Assembly: GCF_027943255.1 (NCBI RefSeq)
Contig: NW_026562179.1
Coordinates: 994,501 to 1,058,500 of the forward strand
Direction of reading: 5' to 3'
Source of the DNA: Anastrepha obliqua
Taxonomy: Eukaryota; Arthropoda; Insecta; Diptera; Tephritidae
DNA length: 64,000 nucleotides
This document shows, piece after piece, positions 43,105 to 53,639 of the stretch. The translations under genes were made by a program, and so were the position numbers. Positions within the stretch are counted from its first letter, which is position 1. Each line of letters starts with the position of its first letter. Below the pieces are notes generated by a model, which worked only from the letters and a program-made list of their open reading frames with translations, had not been told where the DNA came from and did no database searches.

Positions 43105-44404
43105 CAGGGTGTCTGATGAATTTTGCTACATTAAGAAACTCAAATAACTTTTTTTTAGTGTATGGAATTCATTTATTTTTTTTTCAAGTTGAAGGTCATT
43201 AAATTTTATTAAATGCAGCTTAACTAGTTTTAAAAATAATTGAATTTAAATGCCCCCCATGCTCGTTGACACAAGTGAGTAAAAAGTTGTTCATTGCTGC
43301 TTTGAGAGTTGCGACAGGAATAGCCGCAATTGTTGCCCGAATGGATTGTTTTAGTTCATCCAAATTTGTTGGCTTTGTTTTATAAACTTCTTGTTTACAT
43401 AAACCCCACAAGAAAAAGTCAGGTGCAGTAAGGTCAGGCGACCTGGGGGGCCAACGAAATTCGGAGTTTCTTGAAATCAGTTTATTGGGAAATTTTCGTC
43501 GCAACTCTGTCATAACAGTCTGGGCTATGTGAGACGTTGCCCCATCTTGTTGAAACCACACAGAGTTGAAAGGAATTCTCTTTCGGCGTAGTTCTGGATA
43601 GAAAAATTCTTTCAGCATTTTCAAATAACGGTCTCCAGTAACCGTAACGGTGTGACCATTTTCTTCAAAAAAATAAGGCCCGACAATACAGCGTGAAGAA
43701 ACCGCACACCACACTGTCACGCAGAGGATGCAATTCCGTCTCGTGGAGTATCTGTGGGTTAGAAGTACTCCATATTCGACAATTTTGTTTGTTCACATTG
43801 CCGTTTAAATCGAAATGGGCCTCATCAGACATGAAAAGGCAGTTTAACATGTTTTGGTCTTCTTCCACCATTTGCAGGATCTTCTGGCAAAATTCCAAGC
43901 GAATCGGCAAGTCTGCTGCATTCAGTTTGTTAACCATTTAATTTTGTAGGGAAATAAGTCTAAATTTTTGTGCATTATTGTTTGCAAAGACTGTCGGCTG
44001 ACACCAAGTTGAGCAGATAAGCTTCTTGTTGAAACCCTTGGATTGCTTTGTGTAGCTGCAGCTACAGCAGCGATCGTTTCCTCCGTCCGAACTGGTGGGT
44101 TTCGATGATAAGGCCTTCTTGCGACTGTTCCTTGCTCAGCAAAATTATTCAACAGTCTCATTATGGTCCATCTGCTCGGGGGATCGCCGCCAAACATCCG
44201 CCTGTACTCTCTCTGTACCAAAACTACGGACTCCAGTGCGTGATAGCGGCGGACTATCCAAATTCTTGTTTGCGTGTCCCAGTTATCCATTTTAATAAAT
44301 TTTAAAGATCAATCTGCAAATTAAAACAAAAATGGAACAGATAACTTAAAAAGAAAAAAAGTTATTCAATTTTTTTTTGGTAGCGGCTTTCATCAGCCAC
44401 CCTG
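43105..44404 (-). mobile_element. rosa-type mariner (DD41D), full length
   Basis: The element is 1300 bp with inverted ends CAGGGTGTCTGATGAA and CAGGGTGGCTGATGAA and TA on both sides (43103-43104 and 44405-44406). The transposase gene is on the minus strand (44290-43220) with two frameshifts. Forty-one residues separate the second and third catalytic aspartates, the DD41D spacing of the rosa group, first described from tephritids. It is inserted in the jockey element. Confidence 0.9.
43220..44290 (-). pseudogene. rosa-type mariner transposase, two frameshifts
   Basis: Starting at the ATG at 44290, the frame gives a helix-turn-helix (IVRRYHALESVVLVQREYRR and PPSRWTIMRLL) and a second one (VSTRSLSAQLGVSRQSL). 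Near 43930 the frame changes into RLEFCQKILQMVEEDQ and FMSDEAHFDLNG, the first catalytic aspartate. Near 43715 it changes again into MTVWCAVSSRC, VWFQQDGATSH (second aspartate) and WPPRSPDLTAPDFFLWG (third). It ends at 43220. All catalytic residues are present; only the two indels break it. Confidence 0.88.
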
Positions 44405-44406
44405 TA

Positions 44407-45841
44407 TGAGCACCAGTTACCATTTGATAAGTCCCAGTTTAAATTAGATATATATGGATCTTCTATCTTCAAATTAAATTTTACGGGAAATGATCAGAAT
44501 TCAATGCATTAATAGCTATTAGCTTAGATATGTAACTTGGAATGAATTTGACGGTGAAGATCTTGTCGCAGATGGAATATAGGTAGGATTATCTAAGAAA
44601 TGGTAATTGGAAAAAATGTTATGCATTTTTTGAGTATATTTCCCCAAGCATTTGCTCTTACACAACCCCATTCACGATGTTTACTATTGAAATCACCACA
44701 GTATACTACACTTTCTTTAACATTCAAAGGACGTCTTAAATCTTTTTTATAAAATTTACGCAGATCATTTGTTGGTGAACCTCCCTGATAGTATACACTA
44801 AAAATCTTGGTTTTGCTATTATTTTTATCAACAATTTCAATTCCTACGTCTTCAATCACTTTAGTTTTGATATTTTCTATTTCATAATAATTACTTGTTT
44901 TCCTGACTAAGATGGCAGCCCCACTTCCAGCTGAAATAAGTCGATCCCTACGTATGACCGAATAGTGTGGATGATATAATTTGTTCTCGCTCTTGAACCA
45001 TGTTTCGCTTGGCAAACAAATGTCGATGCGGTTTTGATATAGAAAATCAAAAAACTCGTAATACTTATTACGGATACATCTACAGTTCCAAAAAATTATA
45101 GACAGTTCAGACATCACCTATTACTTGAGTACAAATATTTCATAGCTAGTTGAGTTATAACATTAAATTGTTGGTCGTTACTGGTACATGTTTTAAGCTT
45201 CGAAATAATATCGCGCGTCAGTCGAGTGATTTCCTCGTACGTGAACAAACAATCATTTGACACGATATCAGCAGCCGCATTATTTCCAGAGCGCCAGCCC
45301 TGCGTACTTGTTGTGGGAGTCGGCAGCCTTTGGTTGAGCTGCAATCTTTGCGCGTTTAGCTTCGGAAACTGTTAATCGTTCAACTGCACTTTAAATTGTG
45401 CTGGAGTATAGTATGTACTTGTGAAATCTTGCTGAATTTTTGTTTGATTTGCATATATGCAGCCCGATTTGGCAAGTCGCATCAGTAGACTTGTGGCAAC
45501 GATTGCAGTTAGCGCAGCGCACTTTAACCACAATTGTGCAGTCTGTAGTTTTATGTTGTTTTAATGAAGCATTTGCGCTCTCCATGGCCGAACGTTTGAC
45601 AATTTCGACATTGTGTTGGTGGGCTCCTTTTTTTCGCTAGTAGTCCCATCGTATAATGGTTTGAAATAGAGACTTTACATTTTGACGAAGATCATGATGT
45701 CTCACTGTCCCATTTTCAAAATATATAACGTATATAGTATCAGTATAGTTATCATTGTAATTCTTTATGATTGCTTTTACTTCTTTGCATTTGAATCCGA
45801 GAGAAGTTAACTCGGTTTTGACGTTGTTTTCGTATATTACC
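44407..45841 (-). pseudogene. jockey ORF1 (zinc-knuckle protein) and endonuclease
   Basis: Frame 45945-45637 covers an ORF1 domain (SLGFKCKEVKAIIK, YVIYFENG, VKSLFQTIIRWDY) of the PRE_C2HC type, followed by a CX2CX4HX4C knuckle read across a stop near 45620-45580. Frame 45344-45114 is the ORF1 end, overlapping the ORF2 start. Frame 45117-44593 is the endonuclease: SIIFWNCRCIRNKYYEFFDF, ICLPSETW, VVYCGDFNSKHREWGC. About 44590-44460 continues with a decayed SDHFP motif (NALNSDHFP). A SINE fragment (45842-45936) borders it. Confidence 0.75.
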
Positions 45842-45936
45842 GCTTTGACAACATGAAGACGCACGCCACGAATGGGAGGAGGAGCTCGACCAAGCTCCCA
45901 AAAAGGGTGTAAGTGCCCATTATATATATACACAGT
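45842..45936 (+). mobile_element. tRNA-derived SINE, copy d (3' fragment)
   Basis: Only the last 95 bases are present: the ACGCCAC block, AGGAGGAGCTCG, CCCAAAAAGGGTGT, a decayed form of the 3' motif (GTGCCCATTA) and TA repeats. Confidence 0.75.
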
Positions 45937-46199
45937 ATATACCATATAGGCCTGCTTGAAGCCATGGTTAGTTTTAAATTTTTTTTAACGGTAACCAAGC
46001 CACCAAACCTTAAATGGCCATGCCAAACCTGGCTAATATGGCGGTCAAAGTGCAGATTCACGAATACAAAAATTGTTTATTCGGTTTGCCCTAACACTTC
46101 GTTGAATCGATTTCCCCTTATGGTGTCAGCTAATGAACCTTAAACTATAGAAGGCTATTATTTATGTCTATGACATTGTATGAAGGGCGATTAGTTGCC
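45937..46199. other. no recognisable feature
   Basis: No motif was recognised. Jockey homology is not detectable beyond the SINE fragment, so the 5' end of the jockey element was either truncated here or has decayed. Confidence 0.35.
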
Positions 46200-47110
46200 C
46201 GTTTTTACTATAACGCATTTACTCTCTCTCGTTGGAATCAGAATGTTTTATCGCGAGAACGAGTTAGAACATTATGTGCCACTAATTCTCGTATTTTAAT
46301 AACTTTGAAGGAGTATAATAGAATCCTGAATTCCTCTGAACATGATTTGTATGTACCAAATAAGAATTCGCGTCTGGTGAATTTGGGAGCCATTGTGTGG
46401 CCGTTATGAAGTTCGGAACGTTGTTTTTTAGCCATTCTTGGTTCAGTCGAGCCTTGTGAGACGGTGCCGAGTCCTGTTGAAACGCCCATGGTCTGCCATT
46501 TACCTTGACGCCAGGCTGGATGAAAACGATTGGAGAGCGCCCATCTGCGGTTAAAGGGGCCCAAACCATTATCAGTGGCGGGTGCTGTCTCCTGGTGTTA
46601 AATCGATGACTCAAATTCTCGTATGAACGATCGGTAAAATAAACCCTATCGTTTTGGGAGATTACGAATTGCACAATGTGAAAAATTTTGTCGTCAGAAA
46701 ACACAATTTTCGGAAATTGAGCTCTTTCAGCTAAGCGAGTTGCTTTCCTTCGCTCTCTCAAGTCTGACTTGTTTTTGCTTTGGTGTGAGATCATACGCCT
46801 TTTGGATCTTGTAATGTTTGACTTTAAGATCATTTTTCAGTGTGAGATTCGCACTTCGTCGGGGATTTCACTCAAGTCGCTTCTTCAACCATTTCACTTG
46901 ATGTTGCAGTCTTTTGATGACCACCTCCATGACGTTTCGCGACGTTACCAGTATCATTTTAACGAGTAATGGTGCGATAAACAAAATCTTTATTTACTTT
47001 AAGGTGCTCGAACTCACGATTACTCGCTGGCTGTGATTTTCCAACCAAATATAATGCAATTGCACTTTTACGTTTGAAATCCATTACTGATTTTCTTTTT
47101 TCGCGTTTAG
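46200..47110 (-). pseudogene. mariner relic of DD37D (maT-like) type
   Basis: The minus strand begins MDFKRKSAIALYLVGKSQPA near 47085 and continues in the frames up to 46833-46282: FPKIVFSDDKIF (first aspartate), NTRRQHPPLIMVWAPLTADG and WAFQQDSAPSHKARLNQEWL (second aspartate). The third site (SPDANS) has lost its terminal aspartate; the expected position gives 37 residues between the second and third catalytic sites. Internal deletion and frameshifts are present. Terminal repeats were not identified. Confidence 0.75.
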
Positions 47111-48018
47111 TCTTGGCAAAATGCTTTAGCTGCGCGAGCGGTCTGAAGTTGGTTACAAGAAGCCGCAAGAAAGCTATACAAAGAATTGTGACCAAAATTT
47201 GATTATGTTTTAATGAACGATGAACCTTATGTTAAAACAGATTTTGAAAAACTTCCGGGTAAACATTTTACGTCACAGTTGGAAGAGATAGAGTAAAGGG
47301 AATTATAAGGAAGTGGGATCGAAGAAATGTGTGGCTTGAGAAGCGATTTGTTGCAGAGAGGTTTGTAGAAAGAATTTCTTCGGTTTATCAGAAAACATAA
47401 TGCTTCAGTGTTATTTTGGCCAGATTTGAACCGGTTGTATAGGGGTAACTTAAGTTGTGGAGGTGGGAAAGAAAAGTGAGATGGTAGGTTCGAGGGTGGG
47501 TTTAGTGATTATTTGTGTGTGGCGAACACTGCCATTAAAGGGTGGTAAACAGTCGCTGCAGTAGCAATGTGTAAGAAACAAACAACAAAATCTCCACTCA
47601 CCGCAAATGTATTGGTGGCGCTATGAAACCTTTCATTGTATTTCAGTTTCCCGTTACTTATTTACAAACGTAATGTGCTGGCTGGATATTCTACAGATGC
47701 CACCGCCTCTGTGCATCGCGTGTGTCCACATAACATTCAACATTTCCTTTATTATCCAGATTTTTCGTTTTATAAGCTTTTTTACACTGTTTACCATATC
47801 ACTTATTTAGAGATATTCTTGCATATGCAACATAATTAAATATGTGCTTATGTATGCATTAAGTTAATTTTTGCCACAGTCACTGTGCTATTTCACTCAC
47901 TTTAAAGAACTCCTACACTAACACTGCACAACGCCTTACAGAAATGGCCTCAAAATCAATATTATAATATTATATAAAGACCAAAACTCTACTAGTCCAG
48001 TCATTATAGTAAGTTCAC
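47111..48018. other. no recognisable feature
   Basis: No protein motif, terminal repeat or RNA gene was recognised. 47230-47560 is richer in G on the plus strand than its surroundings. The short frames near 47607-47839 have no recognisable content. Confidence 0.35.
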
Positions 48019-48026
48019 CAGCTGTA

Positions 48027-48400
48027 AGTCTGTAAATACTTGTATTGTATATGGTAGGGTAGGGTACTGAGATATGGTAGGGAGTGCGCAACTATTAAAT
48101 TTCAAGGTAAAAGGTCACAAAAATCGTTTTTTTTTTGCGCTTATTTTGTAAATATCTCATTTCCCATGGGTTTTTTGCTATTTGTATTTATTATCAATAT
48201 TGTAGAGTAATTTTTTATACGGTGAACCGTGTTCGAGATAGAGGGCGGAGAGCGCGCGGTCACTGGATGACTTCAGGTCAATCGGTGCCTCCGGTCGAAA
48301 ACGCGCCATATATAGTTGATGAACTATCGATAAATCAATGATTATACGAATTTGTCAATTTTTATTAACTATTCTTATATTTTATGATGTTTTCCTTATC
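48027..48400 (+). repeat. left inverted repeat of the 48-50 kb element
   Basis: It matches the inverse of 49770-50144 with scattered differences. The best-conserved blocks are at 48089-48110, 48155-48230 and 48235-48360. A divergent patch with GGTAGGGT direct repeats is at 48050-48085. Confidence 0.85.
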
Positions 48401-48637
48401 TATCCACTTTTCATCAGTATTAATTTACTTAACAACACTTACCTGCCCATGTAATGCAGAATAGTTAATGAAAATCTAGGAATTATATTTGAATTTTATC
48501 CTAATTAATATTAACAACTTCTTACTTGATGAAAAAATAAATAAATTATGAATTCATCTTTTTATTAAAAAATATTATTCAATACATTTATTTATATAAA
48601 AAAATGGAATAAAGGGTACAAAAACTACACTTTATAA

Positions 48638-49485
48638 TCATATAATCATCTGCTTCCTCTTCATCTTCGTCTTTCGGCTGTTGGTAAATTTCAAACTGGT
48701 CTTCATTATCGTCTTCAACGACATTTGTCTCAAGTCTTGCATGATTTCGGGGTCAAAGGTTCCATCTTCGTTAAGGTCGCTCTGATATGGTAGAGCATTG
48801 AGACAAGCTTGTCCATTACATTGGCCACAAGCTAAAGAGCATTGCAAGCCCGCTTTCCTGCATCCTCCACTTAATGCGTGCAGAAATAAAATATTTGTTC
48901 TGCAAAGAGGATAATTATCAAAACTTTTAGTCGAGCATATCTCCGTTTTTATATTTCCTTTTCCAACTTTTTTAAAGAAAACTTCTTGTTCGTAAGACAG
49001 TGTACGCCCAATTAAAATGACAAGTAAATCAATATCTTGTTCTATTATAACTGAAGTTTTTTCAGACTTTGATTCTTCAATTGCAGTTTCAACAATAAGA
49101 ACATCCGCATCATCTGTGGCTTGTTTAGAAGTAATATTTGCAGCTTATAATTTTTCAATTAACACATTAATGAGCTTAATTTTGTTATATCGATTTGATA
49201 AGATTTTTTCTTGAGTAACTGGAACAACCATTGTTTCATCGAAACAGACTTCATACGTTCTTCTCTGCTGCTCCATAGCTTTTACGTTCTTACGGTAGTC
49301 TGAATATCCGTCAAATACAACAATTATTTTGGAACTGTAATGCCTTTGTAAATAATGAGAGGTATTTATCAAAAATAATAGACTTTTTACATAGAAAACA
49401 CAAATTAGCCATAGTTCTTGAAATTGTACGTACGTAGTTACTAAGATACGATTCAAACTGAAGTAAAGAGAAGACGGTCGTAACT
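48638..49485 (-). pseudogene. XPG/FEN-like nuclease plus CXC-type cysteine cluster, degenerate
   Basis: On the minus strand one frame runs from about 49485 to 48638 with a single stop near 49145. It reads IIVVFDGYSDYRKNVKAMEQ followed by QRR, then VTQEKILSNRYNKIKLINVL, ATDDADVLIVETAIE, SVIIEQDIDLLVILIG, FFKKVGKGNIKTEI and TNILFLHAL. Then comes a cysteine cluster, GLQCSLACGQCNGQACLN, near 48855-48800. VFDG, a basic/RR helix, an acidic DDAD and an E/Q-DxDLLV motif in this order resemble the N and I regions of XPG/FEN-type nucleases. The cysteine spacing resembles tesmin/TSO1 CXC repeats. I recall uncharacterised animal proteins combining these blocks but no established name. The segment between LFLHAL and the cysteines is shortened. 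Confidence 0.65.
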
Positions 49486-49769
49486 ATACAATACATGTAA
49501 ACATGTGCCTCTACTGGCTACAAATAGAAAGGTCCGTGGTGTATAATAGGGGCCCGTTTAATTCCCAAGCATACTTTTTGACGTAGTGGAAGGATTTTAA
49601 AATTTACAGATTTTAAAGAAGATGCACTTAATACTTTTCTATTTAAAATGTCATTAGTGTATAAAAGTGTAGTTATATGTATTATGATTTAAGTTTTTCC
49701 CTAAATAATTTTTTAATTTTAGGAAACGGTTATCAGTATTATCGAATAGATATAAATAGATTTAATGCA

Positions 49770-50144
49770 TAAAGAAAATGATAAAATATAATATGATAGT
49801 TAGTAAAAATTGACAAATATTTATAGTTATTGATTTATCGATAGTTCATCAATTATATATGGCACGTTTTCGACCGGAGGCACCTGTTGACCTGAAGTGG
49901 TCCTGTGACCGCGCGCTCTCCGCCCTCTATCTCGAAAACGGTTCACCGTATAAAAAATTACTCTACAATAGTGATAATAAATGCAAATAGCAAAAAACCC
50001 ATAGGAAATGAGATGTTTACAAAATAAGCGCAGAAAACCGATTTTTGTGACCTTTAACCTTGAAATTTAATAGTTGCGTACAACCTACCATATGTAGGTT
50101 TTGAGACAACTTTTAAAGTGTCAATATACAAGTACTTACAGACT
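49770..50144 (-). repeat. right inverted repeat of the 48-50 kb element
   Basis: Inverse of 48027-48400. It contains GTGACCGCGCGCTCTCCGCC at about 49906-49925 and ends AAGTACTTACAGACT at 50144. Confidence 0.85.
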
Positions 50145-50149
50145 CAGCT

Positions 50150-51744
50150 ATTGTCTCACTCTATGTTCTAGGCGAGGATCGAAGTAGCGAGGGAAGCTTT
50201 CTTGAATTAGAGGAAAGTTCTTTCCAATAAAAGCTTGTACTTAAAATTACGTCTTCGCTATCTTAAATGTTACATTTTGTCTATTTTGTTGCATGGTGTG
50301 TAGGCATTGGCACTAAAGGTTACGAGTATGAACAATATAGGTGTGTTCAAAAAATAAGGTGAATTTTCAAATTCGATTAGCAGAAAATCGCCAAACATGC
50401 ATAACACTTGTCTTATTTATGCCTCTCACAAACAAACTAAACAATTCACCTGATTTTTCGAAAAAAAAAAATAATAATAATAAAAACTCAGTGACTTTAG
50501 AAAAGAAAATGTCGATTGAAAATATAAATTCATATATAAAGGGTGAGCTTTTCTTGAGTCATGGAGAGGTATGTATGTAAAGAGAAGTCTCCGAAATCAC
50601 GTACATATATACAATACATTCAAATTACAATAATGATTTGAAAGAAAAATATGTAACTAAAAATTATTTACACTTTGTACACAGATGACGCTAATCATCC
50701 TTGTCAGTCTTGAAAAAAAACTTCCTAAGACGCTTAACCTAAACGAGGTTCCAGAAAGGTGTGAAGAGTTTTTTTAAGTTACGTAGGAGAAGATAGCTCC
50801 TGGTTTGAAGACAGTTCTGTAGAACAATTCGTAAATCACGTGATATTAAAAAAATAAAAAATTTCAAACCGGATTCGTAAAGTGTTCATTATTCACAGCC
50901 ACACTGGTAACACCGGCAGACAAATACTAAAAAAATGTGTTTTATGTATTACCTTTCTTTCATTTTTTGTAGAATATATTCAAGAATTAAAAATAATGAA
51001 TTGGAACAAAATATATTACTGTAGTACATATTTGTAACATCTTCGTATTCATTTAACGTGTCAAAAGTTCTATATAAAGCTATCAAACTACTATGTGAGT
51101 GTGATTGTACAAAAGATTGACCTACTCACCAAATCACTATTCGATACATAACCGTGCACGCGATACTCACTTAAAACGCTTTAAAGATGTAAGTAATGTA
51201 AAAGTTTACTCTTCTGTGAGTTTAACCTCATTCACATCCACTAATGTCGCGTTGCACATTGCTCCATGCTATGCTATATCAACGACCTCGATTCGCCACC
51301 TCACTGTAGTCCTTGTTTACCAAAGTGAAATTAAGTAAGCGCTAAACAGCCATTTGCGTTTCTTTCAACACACAACCAGAAAGACAGTTGAGTGGCTCAT
51401 CAGCTGTGAATTCGCAAGGGTCTGCTTTTCATCATTTAATTGTCCAAAAATATAAGCCATTTCGTTTTTCCTAAACTTGGAGCTGCTGCTAGATAAAAGA
51501 AAGCATCTCCCTTGTCCCTTCATCTCAAGAAGTCTAACCAATGCTGTTAATACTCCTGTAAATACATATGTAAAGCAGTTATCTACTGCCTTCGGAACCA
51601 TTCGGTCGTTTCCACAGCATAGTAGTGTTTTCTCTTCTGTGTAATTATTATTTTCTTTACTTTACTTGTTCACATTTACCGACTGTTTCGTGTGACTTTG
51701 CTCCTGGTATTTTTTTGGAGTGTAAGCCGAAATATCCGTAGAGT
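50150..51744. other. no recognisable gene
   Basis: AT-rich, with scattered short frames (for example 50341-50580 plus and 51365-51601 minus) that carry no recognised motif. There are no clear inverted or direct terminal repeats. It could be unique host DNA or very old repeats. Confidence 0.35.
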
Positions 51745-51799
51745 GACTTCCACTAGGGAATAACAGGTTTTCACCGTTATCTCTTACTCCTTAAGCAAG

Positions 51800-52400
51800 A
51801 AAGCTCAAAATCTATGAAAATCAGGGACTTAAAAGATAGAAATCTTTTATTATTGGTAAAATACTCCAATATTGCTGAAAAAATTTGGCAACCAAACATT
51901 TGAATGGAAGTTTTAAGTTTATATTGACCTTCAATACTCTTAATTATTCCCAGGGCACCATTTACGCTCCGCGCTTAAATAAAATACCAGAGAGCGAAAT
52001 AGTGGTGAATCTTAAAGATCATTGAGTACTAAGCAAGTGTAAGTAGTAAATTCCAGAAGTTCATTTAGGGCAAAACATTTTCCTTCGGAGTTGTTCTCCT
52101 TACATTTGACTCTTACCATCTGCCAGAGAAAATCGAAGTCTCTTGATATCCAGCTCTTGATAGAGCTTATTATTCAAACCAAATTAGATGCAAAAGTTGT
52201 CAACTGCTTGGACAAACAACTACACGCTGTCACAAAACGCCTACATGCGATGCGTGTGCTTTTCCTCCCCATCATCCAATATCATGCACTCGAATCTTCT
52301 GCGTAAACTGCGCTGATAACCACTCCGCTTCCAGCAAGCTATGCCCGAAGTTTAAGAACATTAAAGAGATTATTGTCATAAAACCGAAATCAAAGGCTCA
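51800..52400 (+). pseudogene. I-clade gag-like ORF1 with zinc knuckles
   Basis: The plus-strand reading LKDRNLLLLVKYSNIAEK (about 51820-51880) and GTIYAP near 51955 lead into IRCKSCQLLGQTTTRCHKTP (about 52175-52235). Further cysteine-histidine motifs follow (CDACAFPPHHPISC, then CVNCADNHSASSKLCPKFK near 52300-52355). Frame changes and at least two stops occur. In I elements this protein packages element RNA. Confidence 0.65.
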
Positions 52401-52883
52401 ATGAGAGAAGCAATAAATTGCAAATTCCACCTCACGTTGAGTTGAGTACTCCGCTTCTTTTACAACTGTAACTAAAGGCATTCTAATTGCCCAATTACAA
52501 AATTACTCTCTTATTTCTTCTCCTTTCCCTAATGAAGATACAAACAAGATCTTAAATATTCTACATCAAAATAACACGAAAACTGCACCACTTCTTGCAC
52601 TTCAGCCTCTAACAATATTCCAAATAACCAACATCAAAGTGATAGAAAAACCTCTCACCACCTCTCTCTAAAGCCGAAAATTACATTTCAAGTAACCTAC
52701 AATATAGTAATACAAACCTGTTTTCAACATCTAAACAACAAAACAAAAATAAAAAAAACTATCAACAAAATTTCAACGCAAACAACATTTCAAGCCTTAA
52801 TGCAGAAAGCAATAGTCACACTAATAAAAGCCTTAACCTCTCAAATCAAACTAAATCACCAATAAATTCAGTTGATGACTTAA

Positions 52884-53620
52884 ATGATGATGAATTCGAG
52901 TTCTTCTTCATTCCATTTTTCTACATTAAGTAAAATATCCCAATCCGATAATATCTCAGATTATACTATGAAAATTTTGCAATGGAATCTAAATGGACTT
53001 ATAAACAACTATCCACACCTTAACATTCTCATAAATGAATGCTCTGCAGGATACATACCTCCCGATATTATTGCTCTGCAGGATACACACCTCCCACACA
53101 ACAAAACAACTTTTTCTCCAAACTAGTACAATAACTATTTCCACAACCTAACCCAAAATTCGCACACAAAACTATCCCCATTTCATCCAACATCTGCGCT
53201 TTAGCAGTTGAAAAAGACATTAGCTTTGAATTGTCCATTATTACTCTCTATATTCCGCCCCATCAGACTTTGGAGAACTTCATAGGCATAGTAGAGAACT
53301 TCAAAATATCCTAATCTTATTTCCCTCCTCCCTACTCTTTCTCGGTTATTCCAATGCATGGATTCAACTTTCGGGCTCTCCATCATCAAATCGTAGAGAC
53401 GAAATAATTGAAGATATCATCCTACCCACCAACCTCATCGTCCATAACGATAGTTCACCCACTCACTTTTACACTCATGGCTCCTTCACCCATCCTGACA
53501 TTATCCCCGCTTCCGCTTCCCTAGGACCCAAACTGTCATCCGACGCACTTGACGAACTCCATAACAGTGATCACTTCCCTCTAGTTACTTACTTCCCTCA
53601 ACCCACCGATCCAATACCAG
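52884..53620 (+). pseudogene. I-clade endonuclease
   Basis: Frame 52884-53126 reads MKILQWNLNGLINNYPHLN and DIIALQDTHLPHNKTTF, the N-terminal part of the endonuclease. Around 53235-53300 a frame change gives a decayed SIYIPP region. At 53340-53470 SWIQLSGSPSSNRRDEIIED leads to THFYTHGSFTHPD. SDHFPL near 53570 holds the final catalytic Asp-His. It is inactive because of several frameshifts. Confidence 0.7.
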
Positions 53621-53639
53621 CTTAAGCTTAGAACAAAAT

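Larger units (their letters stand above)
14800..45841 (-). mobile_element. jockey-clade non-LTR retrotransposon split into five pieces by nested insertions
   Basis: Five minus-strand blocks join into one jockey-type element. 45841-44407 is ORF1 plus endonuclease. 43102-42919 is the endonuclease-RT linker (with LPPH). 35100-34579 is the rest of the linker (IKIRNYFRRQW, then KPFWNISKVL). 24099-23939 is RT fingers (LPEAWKTAKVTAISKPG, SYRPISLL). 15732-14800 is RT palm and thumb (FDVENAFDSVWHNGL, VMYADDIGIF). Each gap is a separate insertion: rosa-type mariner, LOA copy 2, a second LOA-type family, and RTE copy CE. Protein homology resumes across every gap, and the flanks show target duplications. 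A (TTTA)n stretch at 14805-14826 marks the 3' end. Confidence 0.8.
48027..50144 (-). mobile_element. 2.1 kb element with long inverted repeats and an XPG-like/CXC gene remnant
   Basis: Inverted repeats of about 375 bp flank a unique core: 48027-48400 and 49770-50144. The ends read AGTCTGTAAATACTTGTAT and, inverted, AGTCTGTAAGTACTTGTAT. Long matching blocks follow, including ACTATTAAATTTCAAGGT, GGCGGAGAGCGCGCGGTCAC and a block around CGATAAATCAAT. CAGCT lies directly outside the right end (50145-50149) and three bases outside the left end (48019-48023), a possible target duplication. The core has a degenerate minus-strand gene. The architecture fits a DNA transposon, but I do not recognise a named superfamily for this combination. 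Confidence 0.75.
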
